Shown here: positions 45,319 to 56,906 of the stretch, piece by piece
Position numbering within the stretch: the first letter of the stretch is position 1
Layout of the letters: every line of letters begins with the position of its first letter
Assembly (NCBI RefSeq): GCF_000159355.1
Contig: NZ_GG670121.1
Span: forward strand, 206,308 to 270,307
Direction of reading: 5' to 3'
DNA: 64,000 bases
DNA from: Lactobacillus johnsonii ATCC 33200
GTDB taxonomy: Bacteria > Bacillota > Bacilli > Lactobacillales > Lactobacillaceae
The notes under the pieces: generated by a model
Seen by the model: only the letters and a program-made list of their open reading frames with translations
Database searches by the model: none
What the model was told of the DNA's origin: nothing
Program-made: the position numbers and the translations under genes

Positions 45319-46698
45319 ATGAATAAGCACAAAATGCCTAAAGACTTCTTCTGGGGCAATTCAGTTTCAAGTATGCAAACTGAAGGTGGCTGGAATGAAG
45401 ACGGTAAAGACTTATCAGTTTACGATGTGCGTCCTGCTACAGAAAATACTATAGACTGGCATACCGCGATTGATGAATACCATCGTTATGATGAGGATTT
45501 AGACCTAATGAAAGAAATGAATATGAATATGTATCGTATTCAAATTTCATGGTCAAGAGTTTGTCCCGAAGGAGATGGAGATTTTAATCCTAAGGGAATT
45601 GAATTTTACGACAAATTAGTAGATGCCATGCTTGATCGCGGAATCAAGCCAATGATTTGTCTTTATCACTTTGACATACCCCTACACCTAGCAAAAGAAT
45701 ACAACGGTTTTATGTCACGCCATGTTGTTGATGCTTTTGTTAGATTCGGCAAAAAGATGATTGATCATTTTTCAGACCGAGTTAAATACTGGATTGTTTT
45801 CAATAAACACAATCTTTATTTCCAAGATGAAGTATTTAATATCTCTGGTTACGAAAAAGGTGACAAAACTTTAGATGATATGTATACCATCTTTCACCAT
45901 ACTATGATCAGTCATATTCGATTAGCTAATTACATTCATGAAAAATATGATGATGTAAAAATCGGCGGAATGCTTGCCTTCCAACAAATTTATCCTGAGA
46001 CTTCAAAATCTACCGATGTTTGGGCAGCAAAACAAATTCAAGAATTTTTGAATTTCAATATTTATGATGCAGATACTGGCCGCGGTTATTCACCGGAAGT
46101 ACTGCAATATGCTAAAGACCATAACATTAATTGGGATATAACTGAAGATGATAAAGAAGAAATGAAAAAAGCAGAGGCTGACTTTTTAGCTTTTAGTTAC
46201 TATTCTTCTTGGACAGTGTCAGCTGATAAAATTCCTGCCGACGTTGCTCCTAACCGTTACATGAACTATAGCGGTGTAGAAAACAAGTATCTCAAGACAA
46301 ATACTTGGGGCTGGACAATTGATCCACTTGGTTTTAGAAACGCTATTACCACTATGTACAACCATTACAAGATTCCAGTCTTCCCAATTGAAAACGGGAT
46401 CGGCTTAAAAGAAACTTGGGATGGTGAGCATATGATCGAAGATGACGAACGTATTGCTTACCACGAGGAACATATTAAGGCTATGAAGGAGGCCATTTTC
46501 TTAGATGGAGCTAAAGTTTTAGGTTATCTAGGTTGGGGATTAATCGATATTCCAAGTTCACATGCCGATATGGAAAAGCGTTACGGTGCTGTTTATGTCA
46601 ACCGTTCAAATCATGACTTAAAAGATTTAAAACGTGTTCCAAAGAAATCATTTTATTGGTTCCAAAAAGTATTAAAAGATAATGGAGACGAAATATAA
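45319..46698 (+). CDS. GH1 phospho-beta-glucosidase-like protein with Lys at the acid/base position
   Basis: A 459-residue GH1 TIM-barrel (KMPKDFFWGNSVSSMQTEGG). The nucleophile Glu is in FPIENGIG, and the phosphate-binding tail is kept (MEKRYGAVYVN). The acid/base motif, FNE in GH1, reads YWIVFNKHNLYF: residue 163 is Lys (codon 45805-45807). The other two GH1 proteins in this window have FNEI. Activity on ordinary beta-glucosides is doubtful; thioglucoside-type or non-hydrolytic roles are possible. The ATG follows AGAAGGAAT. The stop overlaps the IIC start (TAATG). Confidence 0.88.
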   Translation: MNKHKMPKDFFWGNSVSSMQTEGGWNEDGKDLSVYDVRPATENTIDWHTAIDEYHRYDEDLDLMKEMNMNMYRIQISWSRVCPEGDGDFNPKGIEFYDKLVDAMLDRGIKPMICLYHFDIPLHLAKEYNGFMSRHVVDAFVRFGKKMIDHFSDRVKYWIVFNKHNLYFQDEVFNISGYEKGDKTLDDMYTIFHHTMISHIRLANYIHEKYDDVKIGGMLAFQQIYPETSKSTDVWAAKQIQEFLNFNIYDADTGRGYSPEVLQYAKDHNINWDITEDDKEEMKKAEADFLAFSYYSSWTVSADKIPADVAPNRYMNYSGVENKYLKTNTWGWTIDPLGFRNAITTMYNHYKIPVFPIENGIGLKETWDGEHMIEDDERIAYHEEHIKAMKEAIFLDGAKVLGYLGWGLIDIPSSHADMEKRYGAVYVNRSNHDLKDLKRVPKKSFYWFQKVLKDNGDEI

Positions 46699-48040
46699 TG
46701 AGCGGACAAAAACAATCAGGCTTTAGTGTGTTTGTTAATAAACGCATACTGCCTCCAGTAATGAAATTTGTTAATACTAAGGCTATCCAAGCCTTACAAA
46801 ATGGTATGATTTATACTTTACCATTTATTCTTATTGGATCTATTTTCTTAATTTTAGGAAATATTCCTATTCCAGCCGTAGCTAATGCAATTACTGCTTC
46901 CGGTTGGGGTGCTTTCTTCAACCAAGCCTACACTACTACTTTTAGTATCATGGCTATGTGGGCAGCAGTTGGTATTGCCTATATTTATGTTAAAAATGAG
47001 GGCTATGAACCACTAGCACCTGGTCTTACTTAATTAGCTGCATTTTTAATGCTTCAAACTTTAACTATTGACGGTGGAATGAGTGCAAAAGCAGTAACTG
47101 AAAATATTGATAAATTACCACACGCTTTACAAACATTCCTAGAATCACCAGTTACAGGTGTCTTCAACATTACCTGGCTTGGTGGCGACGGAATGATCGC
47201 CGCAATCATTGTTGGTTTGTTAGTCGGCTGGATTTACTCAGCTATTATGAAAAAGGCTGGACTATTAAGTTACCTGAACAAGTTCCAGCTGCTGTTTCTA
47301 ACCAATTTACTGCTATGATTCCATCAGGAATTATCTTAATTGGTACTATGCTTATTTACGCAGGCTTTAAGTTAACTACTGGTTCAGACTTCTTACAATG
47401 GACCTACCAAACTCTTCAAATTCCACTTCAAGGTATCTCTGATTCACTTGGTGGTGCCATCGCTATTGGATTCTTAGTACCATTCTTCTGATTCTTTGGT
47501 GTTCACGGTGGTTTAATTGTTGGTTCTCTTGCTGGCTCTATGCTTCAAGCTAACTCTTTTGATAATGCTCAATTGTACAAAGCTGGTAAATTAACCATTG
47601 CCAATGGTGCTCACGTTGTTACTAACGAATTCTACAACAACTTTATTAACTTGACTGGTTCAGGTATCACTATTGGTTTAATTATCTTTATTTTAATTGC
47701 TGCTAAATCAGCACAATTACGTTCAATCGGTAAAGTTGAATTAGTTCCTGGTATCTTTAACATTAACGAACCATTCCTATTCGGTTTACCTATTGTTATG
47801 AACCCATTCTTCTTAACACCAGTTGTAGTTGCTATCTCAACTTACTTCGTAATTATGTCCGTGGACATGCCAGCTGTTATCTCCGGTTTCCTAATTGGTG
47901 GCAGGAAGATGGCAATTTGGCAAGCATGTACATTAATTATTTCAACTTTGATCTACTGGCCATTTGCTAGAAAGTACGACAAGATCTTAGTCCAAAGAGA
48001 AGCTGCAACGCTTAAGAAGGACGAAGCTGAAGGTAAATAA
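46698..48040 (+). pseudogene. PTS lactose/cellobiose IIC (CelB-type) with three inactivating lesions
   Basis: The coding signal spans the whole interval: SGQKQSGFSVFVNKRILPPV at the start, LPEQVPAAVSNQFTAMIPSG in the middle, GKVELVPGIFNINEPFLFGL and a cytoplasmic tail at the end. It is broken by TAA at 47031-47033 (coding resumes LAAFLMLQ in frame), a one-base frame change near 47262-47275 (KKAG to TIKLPEQ), and TGA at 47489-47491 where FFWFFGVHGG is expected. No full-length permease can be made. It follows the GH1 gene with a TAATG overlap. Confidence 0.88.
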
Positions 48041-48081
48041 TTTTTTCAGCTATTAATTAACACTTATGATCAAAATCGTGC

Positions 48082-48100
48082 TATAATGTAAATGCTTTCA
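48082..48100 (+). promoter_or_regulatory. Promoter -10 and cre-like site before IIB
   Basis: TATAAT (48082-48087) overlaps TGTAAATGCTTTCA (48087-48100), a cre variant with TG in place of the central CG. IIB can thus be expressed independently of the broken IIC. Confidence 0.5.
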
Positions 48101-48186
48101 ATGATGAAAGTGCATACATTTAATTTATAGATCAACACTCAAACACTGAAAAACACTTAATTAGATTTACAAAGGAGATAATTATT

Positions 48187-48510
48187 ATGGCAGATAAAAC
48201 TATTATGTTAGCTTGTGCAGCAGGTATGTCAACTTCACTTTTAGTATCAAAGATGCAAAACGCAGCTAAAGAAAAAGGTAAAGACTACAAGATCTTTGCT
48301 ACTGCAGCATCAGGTATTCAAGATGAAATTGATAAGGAACACCCAGATGTATTAATGCTTGGACCTCAAGTTCAATACATGGAAGACAGTGTTAAAAAGA
48401 TTACTGATGAAGCAGGTATCCCATTAGCAGTTATTAACATGCAAGACTACGGTATGATGAATGGTGAGCATGTTCTTGAAACTGCTCAAGAATTAATGGG
48501 CGATAAATAG
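48187..48510 (+). CDS. PTS lactose/cellobiose-type IIB component
   Basis: A 107-residue phosphocarrier. The N-terminal P-loop IMLACAAGMSTSLLV contains the phosphorylated Cys (residue 10). VLMLGPQVQYMED matches the IIB fold. The SD is AAAGGAGATAATT. It lies 146 nt after the broken IIC, with its own promoter, and may serve another IIC such as the one at 52762-54114. Confidence 0.92.
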   Translation: MADKTIMLACAAGMSTSLLVSKMQNAAKEKGKDYKIFATAASGIQDEIDKEHPDVLMLGPQVQYMEDSVKKITDEAGIPLAVINMQDYGMMNGEHVLETAQELMGDK

Positions 48511-48514
48511 TCAA

Positions 48515-48763
48515 ATGAACGACGAAGTAAAAATTGTTAACGAATTTGATCGTAACGGTCATCATTTTAAAATTTGGGTCAGCGCAGATGGACAAGTTTC
48601 GATTTATTTAGATAATGAGACTAAAGCTCATCATGGCTATCATTTTCCTGGTATTATCCAAGTCCCTAAAGGTCTTGAGGTAGATGGACAAATGCTACTG
48701 CAACTACCAATTGACTGTGATGCAGCAATTGATTAAGGAATTCAAGAATTAAAACAAAAATAA
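48515..48763 (+). pseudogene. Small PTS-associated protein of unknown function with late nonsense codon
   Basis: A 73-residue frame starts 4 nt after IIB (MNDEVKIVNEFDRNGHHFKI). TAA at 48734-48736 follows DAAID, and the same frame continues GIQELKQK to another TAA at 48761-48763, suggesting that an original 82-residue protein lost eight residues. The truncated product could still fold. I do not recognise the family; similar small frames sit between PTS genes in lactobacilli. Confidence 0.5.
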
Positions 48764-48771
48764 TTTATGGG

Positions 48772-48824
48772 AGATGCTTGCTGACATAGTAAAATAAATA
48801 ATTGTCAGGAGCATCTTTTATTTT
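48772..48824 (+). terminator. Intercistronic terminator before IIA
   Basis: AGATGCTTGCTGACA (48772-48786) pairs with TGTCAGGAGCATCT (48803-48816), then TTTATTTT. It sits 29 nt before the IIA start. Confidence 0.75.
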
Positions 48825-48852
48825 AAAAATACTATCTAGGAGAATTAAAATT

Positions 48853-49179
48853 ATGGCACAAGAAAATAGCGATAACATGCAAGTTGTAATGGGAATTATT
48901 ATGCAAGCTGGTAATGCAAAGGCTGCTGCTATGCAAGCAATCCAAGCTGCTAAAAAGGGCGACTTTGATAAAGCTGATGAATTTATTAAGCAAGCAAATG
49001 AAGGCTTGGTTAATGCCCACAATGTTCAAACTGATATGTTAACCCAAGAAGCACAAGGTAACCATGTAAAAGTTGACCTTTACATGGTTCATGCTCAAGA
49101 CCACTTAATGACAGCTATTACTTTTATTGATTTAGCTAAGGAAGTAGTAGCTGTTTACAAAAAAATGGCTGAAAAATAA
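48853..49179 (+). CDS. PTS lactose/cellobiose-type IIA component
   Basis: A 108-residue helical-bundle phosphocarrier. The phosphorylated His is in LYMVHAQDHLMTA; the repeated Ala-rich helices (MQAGNAKAAAMQAIQAAKKG) are typical of LacF/CelC. The ATG at 48853 has SD TAGGAGAATT; an upstream in-frame extension overlaps the terminator and is not credible. The stop overlaps the start of the GntR gene (TAATG). Confidence 0.92.
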   Translation: MAQENSDNMQVVMGIIMQAGNAKAAAMQAIQAAKKGDFDKADEFIKQANEGLVNAHNVQTDMLTQEAQGNHVKVDLYMVHAQDHLMTAITFIDLAKEVVAVYKKMAEK

Positions 49180-49904
49180 TGGCTGCAGAAGCAAAATACT
49201 TAAAAGTTGCTCGAATTCTACAAAAAAGAATTGAAGATGGAGTCTATAAACCTCAAACTCCCCTTCCTGACCAAAAAACACTTGCAGAAGAATTACACGT
49301 AAGCCGTTTAACTGTTAAGAAGGCCTTAGATGGTCTACAAAGAAAAGGTCTGGTTTATAAAGAATCTGGTCTCGGCACTTTTGTCTTAGGCCCAATTCCA
49401 ATTCAAGATAAATTTGATTCACCAGCAAATGTTTTTAGTGGTTTAGCTAATCTACTAGGATCTAATGAGGTCACTAGCGATATCATTGAGTTTAATGTTG
49501 AATTTCCAAATGAGGATGTTCAACACTATTTAAAATTAAAATCTAGCGATCCGGTTTACAATATTCGTCGTCTAAGACGGCTTGAAGGTAAACCTCTGAT
49601 TCTTGAACATACATTTATGCCAGTTAACTTAGTTCCAGATTTAAATGAAGATATATTACATAATTCTATCTATAATTATCTTCATCATAATTTGAAACTT
49701 AAATTTGGCGTTGCCTATCGTAAAATTAAGGCTACTAAGGCTGATGATTGGGATCAACAATATCTTCAAGCCAAAAAAGACGATCCAATCTTAGAGCTGG
49801 AACAAATTGTCTTGTTAAACAATGGTCAACCAGTTGAATATTCAACAAGCCGAAATCGCTACAATGAACGAAATTATGTCGTTTTAGAGACAACTAGCTT
49901 TTAA
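49179..49904 (+). CDS. GntR/HutC-family regulator (UTRA domain)
   Basis: A 241-residue regulator. The N-terminal winged HTH contains DQKTLAEELHVSRLTVKKAL and KGLVYKESGLGTFVLG. The C-terminal UTRA ligand domain shows VYNIRRLRRLEGKPLILEHT. Coupled to IIA, it probably senses a phospho-beta-glucoside and controls the PTS-GH1 genes here. A second, divergent paralogue lies at 51988-52686. Confidence 0.9.
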   Translation: MAAEAKYLKVARILQKRIEDGVYKPQTPLPDQKTLAEELHVSRLTVKKALDGLQRKGLVYKESGLGTFVLGPIPIQDKFDSPANVFSGLANLLGSNEVTSDIIEFNVEFPNEDVQHYLKLKSSDPVYNIRRLRRLEGKPLILEHTFMPVNLVPDLNEDILHNSIYNYLHHNLKLKFGVAYRKIKATKADDWDQQYLQAKKDDPILELEQIVLLNNGQPVEYSTSRNRYNERNYVVLETTSF

Positions 49905-49906
49905 GT

Positions 49907-51464
<1,558 letters not shown>

Positions 51465-51472
51465 AAAACAAG

Positions 51473-51506
51473 ATAGAACCTAGCTTTTTCTAGGCTCTAT
51501 TTTTTT
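51473..51506 (+). terminator. Terminator after the second GH1 gene
   Basis: ATAGAACCTAG and CTAGGCTCTAT arms with one mismatch, followed by six T. Confidence 0.82.
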
Positions 51507-51899
51507 GAAAAGATAGATAGAGAAAGACAAACAAAATCAATCAAAGAACAAGTAAACTTCAAAGCAAAAGATTTTTTTAATTACCTAGATAGGCAACTTA
51601 CTCAAGCAATTAAAAAATCTCGTGGTAATGACTTACCTGTTAAAATTGCTGCAGGAACAACATATCAACAAAGAAATGTGAAAGCCGAAATCACTGAATA
51701 TAAATTAGGTAAAAAATATGTTTCAGTTTTTAAGTCACCTAAAATAGATGTTAAAATTGGCTACTATTTAACCGATACACCGCAAGGTTGTGAGATTGTT
51801 TTTAAAGAGGATGCTCTTAGCTATGATGAAAAGAAATATTCTAATATCGGTACATGGTTTTATAACTGGCAGTTAAAGCAAGGCGCAAAAAACAACTAA
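51507..51899 (+). pseudogene. DUF3284-like protein lacking its N-terminus
   Basis: One open frame of ~130 codons runs from the T-run of the preceding terminator to 51899 with no ATG; the first usable start is GTG at 51678. Coding character is clear throughout (KEQVNFKAKDFFNYLDRQL; KIDVKIGYYLTDTPQGCEIV). The pattern resembles DUF3284 proteins that accompany beta-glucoside genes in lactobacilli, minus the N-terminal strand. It is probably a truncated remnant; a 73-residue product from GTG is possible. Confidence 0.55.
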
Positions 51900-51935
51900 A
51901 ACAAATGAAAAATAATGTCTTAGCCTATACAAAAT

Positions 51936-51987
51936 AAAAATAGTCCTAGTCTCAAATAATTTATATTTTGAGACTAGGACTATTTTT
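51936..51987. terminator. Bidirectional terminator
   Basis: TAGTCCTAGTCTCAAA and TTTGAGACTAGGACTA form a long stem with A/T runs either side, between the converging DUF3284-like and GntR genes. Confidence 0.88.
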
Positions 51988-52686
51988 TTAAATAATGTCA
52001 TCAGAACTTTGATCATAGAATTTAGAGTTTTGATAATTGTATACCAATTTAGAACTATCAAATGGTGTCCCATTGGCTAAATAGAAAGTATCATAAACTT
52101 CTAAACATGGATCTCCTTCTTCTAATTCTAGATATCTTGCTTCATCGGCTCTTAACTTTCTAACGCGCATATATTTATCAGAGAAACGAATTTCTTTCTT
52201 TAAACCATCTTTTATATAGTCAAAAATCGATCCTTCAGCAATTTCCTTACTCATAAACGGAATAATTCTCTTAGGATAATACGATTCTTCTAAAACAAAT
52301 GGCTTCCCTTCTTGTCTGCGCAATCTTTTTATAAAGTAACATACTTCATCAGAATGCAGATACTCAGATAAAGGTTTAGGGGGTCTTTTCTCAGCAAACT
52401 CAATTACTTCAGTAGTAGGATCTTTTAAAACATGAGCAAACCCGGCATTATCAGTAAGTGACATATAACCATCTCGCCCTGTAGGTCTGACAAAAACGCC
52501 AGAACCTTGGACTTTATAAACTATTCCTCGTTGAGTTAACAAAGTAATCGCCTGTAAGATAGTAGATTTACCAACTTGATATTCTTTCATTAATTCGGTA
52601 ATTGTTGGTAATTTATCTCCATGATGAAGTTTATTTTTGGTGATATAAGCTTTTATTTTATCCGCAACTAATTCATATTTTTTCAT
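51988..52686 (-). CDS. GntR/HutC-family regulator (UTRA domain)
   Basis: A 232-residue regulator with a winged HTH (PTITELMKEYQVGKSTILQA; YKVQGSGVFVRP) and a UTRA effector domain (VCYFIKRLRRQEGKPFVLEE). It is a paralogue of the regulator at 49179. It is separated from the upstream IIC gene by a terminator-like hairpin. Likely controls the IIC-hypothetical unit and the divergent GH1 gene. SD AAGGACATAGTA. Confidence 0.9.
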   Translation of the reverse strand: MKKYELVADKIKAYITKNKLHHGDKLPTITELMKEYQVGKSTILQAITLLTQRGIVYKVQGSGVFVRPTGRDGYMSLTDNAGFAHVLKDPTTEVIEFAEKRPPKPLSEYLHSDEVCYFIKRLRRQEGKPFVLEESYYPKRIIPFMSKEIAEGSIFDYIKDGLKKEIRFSDKYMRVRKLRADEARYLELEEGDPCLEVYDTFYLANGTPFDSSKLVYNYQNSKFYDQSSDDII

Positions 52687-52704
52687 TACTATGTCCTTAA
52701 AATA

Positions 52705-52742
52705 AAAATCCTCATAGTTATATTTTAAACTACGAAGATTTT
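52705..52742 (-). terminator. Hairpin between IIC and GntR
   Basis: Minus-strand AAAATCTTCGTAGT and ACTATGAGGATTTT pair with G-T wobbles, followed by TATTTT. Confidence 0.65.
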
Positions 52743-52761
52743 AAAAGTCTATACTTTTTAA

Positions 52762-54114
52762 TTAAGCTTTAGTAGCATCTGCTTGTTCTTTCTTAAGCAA
52801 TTCGTTGTCATAGTGCTTAATAAATGGATACCAAATCAAGAAAGCAATTATGGCATTGACCACGGCTAAAACGAAACCTTGCCAACTAGCAGTAGCCATC
52901 ATACCACCAAGACCTACAGGAATTGGCCATGGTTGTTGAACAATGATCTTAGGAACTAAGTGAGTTGCAATTGCAGCATAAGCAGTCATTGAACATACCA
53001 TTGGAGCAGCTAAGAATGGAATAAACAATTTAATGTTATAAACGATTGGCAAACCAAATAGTAAAGGTTCGTTAATGTTAAATACAGCAGGAACAGCTTC
53101 AAGTTTACCAAGTTCTCGTAATTGCTTTGATCTAGCAGCAAATGCCATCCAAAGAGCCATACCAAGAGTAGCACCAGAACCACCCATAATTACAAAGGCA
53201 TTTGAGAATTCACCAGCAAATACATAGTGAGCACCAGAAGCATTAGCAGCCATATTTGATAATACAATTGCTTGATAGAAACTTGAAATAATGGTTGCAC
53301 CGTGAATACCAAACCACCATAAGAAGTGGATCAGGAAGAAGATAATTAATACTCCCCACCAGGTATTAGCAATATTTGAAACAAATGAGAATGGGATAAA
53401 TAGGAGTTGGAAAATATCTGTACCAAGTACAATTAAAATTACATCAATTACTGCAATAACTACTGCAATAACGAAACCAGGAATTAAGGCAGTAAATGAG
53501 TTAGCAACACCAGATGGAACAGATGCTGGCATCTTAATACGCCAATTATGTTTAATACAGAAGCGATAAATTTGAACAGTTAACCAAGCAACGATCAAAC
53601 CAGTAAAAATACCAGTCGCACCAATTCTTGTTAAACCTGATCCAGAAATACCATATCCTCCGGCAACAACATTATCTTTCTTTAAGATATTAACAAAAAT
53701 AGTATTGCCGCCTTTCCAAACTAATTGTGGAACGGTAATGAATAAGCCCATTAAAGTTAAGAAAACAGCATTTAATGGATCAAGCAATAAGTTTTCTTCT
53801 TTGCGATAAATATCGGCATAGTTATAAGCGAATGATCCAGCAAAGTATATCGCAATAATACCCATTGTGGCGTTGTAAATAACAGTATAAATATTGTTAA
53901 AACGTCCAAATGTATTGTTATAAAAATCTACAAATCCCTTAGTAGTAATAACTTGTGTTAAAACTGTTAAGACCAAAAACATAGATCCAATGATAGAGAA
54001 GGCAATAATAGAATAACCAGCACCCATAATTGCACGTACAAAACGTGAACCTGAGAACTTACCTAAAGCCTTCATCATTTTATCTTTAAATGATGGTTGC
54101 GCAGTGTCAGACAT
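52762..54114 (-). CDS. PTS lactose/cellobiose-type IIC permease
   Basis: A 450-residue membrane permease, intact. The N-terminus is cytoplasmic (SDTAQPSFKDKMMKALGKF), with about ten TM helices, including FLLIHFLWWFGIHGATII (the region broken by TGA in the other IIC) and the substrate loop LEAVPAVFNINEPLLFGLPI. It imports and phosphorylates beta-glucosides with IIA and IIB from elsewhere; the intact IIB/IIA at 48.2-49.2 kb are candidate partners. Confidence 0.93.
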   Translation of the reverse strand: MSDTAQPSFKDKMMKALGKFSGSRFVRAIMGAGYSIIAFSIIGSMFLVLTVLTQVITTKGFVDFYNNTFGRFNNIYTVIYNATMGIIAIYFAGSFAYNYADIYRKEENLLLDPLNAVFLTLMGLFITVPQLVWKGGNTIFVNILKKDNVVAGGYGISGSGLTRIGATGIFTGLIVAWLTVQIYRFCIKHNWRIKMPASVPSGVANSFTALIPGFVIAVVIAVIDVILIVLGTDIFQLLFIPFSFVSNIANTWWGVLIIFFLIHFLWWFGIHGATIISSFYQAIVLSNMAANASGAHYVFAGEFSNAFVIMGGSGATLGMALWMAFAARSKQLRELGKLEAVPAVFNINEPLLFGLPIVYNIKLFIPFLAAPMVCSMTAYAAIATHLVPKIIVQQPWPIPVGLGGMMATASWQGFVLAVVNAIIAFLIWYPFIKHYDNELLKKEQADATKA

Positions 54115-54136
54115 AGTACATCCTCCTCAATTTGTC

Positions 54137-54634
54137 CTACTGTCTATTACTTTCAAATGTCTTAATTGCTCCTGCATATTTGTCGCGACCATTTTGAATG
54201 TTGCTAATTCTTCTTAAGATCAAAATAGATCCTAATATGCCAACAACTAATATTGTAAAGATCACATTTGCGACATCGTTTGTAGCCATAAAAGGAAATA
54301 GAGTCTTTCCAAACGGTAAATAGCAACTGATAGCAAAGATTACATTTGCACCTAGCTGGAGTTGATAATACAGTTTTGTAAATTTTAAGTCAGTATTTCT
54401 GACGTTCCACTTACTTATCTGCTCTACTGAAGCTATTAATAATAAAACAAATAATAATCCCGAAATTATCGAAGCAACAATATCCTTGTAACAAATTGCA
54501 AAAACTAACCAAAAGAGATTAGTGAATAAGAACGCCGCAGAAAAATACCGAATCATTAAATAGCGGCTAAAATTTATAGATCTCACACTCATATCATGTT
54601 TCTTTTGTTCTAAACTCTGATCTCTTTTAGTCAT
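54137..54634 (-). CDS. Hypothetical four-TM membrane protein co-transcribed with PTS IIC
   Basis: A 165-residue protein: basic N-terminus (TKRDQSLEQKKHDMSVRSIN), then paired TM helices (YFSAAFLFTNLFWLVFAICY; IVASIISGLLFVLLLIAS; NVIFAISCYLPFG; IFTILVVGILGSILIL), and a basic tail. I do not recognise the family. It is the first gene of the unit, 22 nt before IIC, under the cre-containing promoter. The ATG at 54634 has AGGAGG 12 nt upstream. Confidence 0.65.
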   Translation of the reverse strand: MTKRDQSLEQKKHDMSVRSINFSRYLMIRYFSAAFLFTNLFWLVFAICYKDIVASIISGLLFVLLLIASVEQISKWNVRNTDLKFTKLYYQLQLGANVIFAISCYLPFGKTLFPFMATNDVANVIFTILVVGILGSILILRRISNIQNGRDKYAGAIKTFESNRQ

Positions 54635-54686
54635 TATTGTATCTGTCCTCCTAATATTGTTCCCGAACAATTCAGACAACACCTGT

Positions 54687-54715
54687 ATAATACTCCATAA
54701 TGAAACCGTTTGCAA
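54687..54715 (-). promoter_or_regulatory. Promoter with embedded cre for the membrane protein-IIC unit
   Basis: Minus-strand TTGCAA (54710-54715), 17-nt spacer and TATTAT (54687-54692). Plus-strand TGAAACCGTTTGCA (54701-54714) fits the cre consensus at every defined position. Confidence 0.75.
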
Positions 54716-54759
54716 TAATTATTACTGTTTTTTTATAAAAATAAAATTCTATACTTTAA

Positions 54760-56280
<1,521 letters not shown>

Positions 56281-56284
56281 CCAT

Positions 56285-56324
56285 TAAAAATAGGATTTAG
56301 AGTGCTTCTAAATCCTATTTTTTT
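56285..56324 (+). terminator. Terminator after the third GH1 gene
   Basis: AAAAATAGGATTTAGA and TCTAAATCCTATTTTT stem with a 5-nt loop. Confidence 0.87.
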
Positions 56325-56332
56325 CATTTTTA

Positions 56333-56359
56333 TTAGCACCACTCTAATTAGAGTGCTAA
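56333..56359 (+). promoter_or_regulatory. CIRCE-type HrcA operator
   Basis: Left arm TTAGCACCA, 9-nt spacer, right arm GAGTGCTAA. The right arm is perfect and the left differs from TTAGCACTC at two positions. It lies 70 nt before the Hsp20 start, with a TACAAT -10 downstream. Confidence 0.82.
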
Positions 56360-56428
56360 ATATTTTACTTTCCCTACGAACTTACTACAATAGAGATTGT
56401 AGAGAGCGTAATGGAAGGAAGTTTTATT

Positions 56429-56860
56429 ATGGCAAACGAAATGATGAAAAATCGTAACAACGATAATATGATGGATCAATTAAGTGATTGGTTTAGTTTT
56501 CCAAAAGACTTTTTTGACGACAGTTCCATCAAGAACATTATGCAATCTGATGTAGCAGAAACTGATAAGGACTATATTGTTAAGGTTGACATGCCAGGAA
56601 TGGATAAGAAAGACATCAAAGTTTCATATAAAGATGGCGTTCTAAACGTTTCAGGTAGTCGGGATTCATTCGATAACTTAGACAATAACAATGGCAATGT
56701 TCTTCACCGTGAAAGAAGCGTTGGTCACATTCAAAGAAGTTATCGTATTCCTGATGTTGACTCTAAAGACATTTCTGCCAAAGACGTCAATGGTGTTTTA
56801 ACCATTACCTTACCAAAGTTAACTGAAGAAGATAAGGAAAATACAATTAATATTGAATAA
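56429..56860 (+). CDS. Small heat-shock protein (Hsp20/alpha-crystallin)
   Basis: A 143-residue ATP-independent chaperone. The alpha-crystallin domain spans about residues 38-130: SDVAETDKDYIVKVDMPGMD, then the conserved DVNGVLTITLPK near the end. The N-terminal arm is Met/Asn-rich. SD GGAAGGAAG precedes ATG 56429. The CIRCE element shows control by HrcA and induction by heat. Confidence 0.93.
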   Translation: MANEMMKNRNNDNMMDQLSDWFSFPKDFFDDSSIKNIMQSDVAETDKDYIVKVDMPGMDKKDIKVSYKDGVLNVSGSRDSFDNLDNNNGNVLHRERSVGHIQRSYRIPDVDSKDISAKDVNGVLTITLPKLTEEDKENTINIE

Positions 56861-56873
56861 ATATTTAGATAAG

Positions 56874-56906
56874 AAAAAGACATCCCGCATAAGCGAGATG
56901 TCTTTT
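56874..56906. terminator. Bidirectional terminator between hsp20 and greA
   Basis: AAAAGACATCCCGC and GCGAGATGTCTTTT stem with one mismatch; A/T runs on both sides. Confidence 0.82.
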
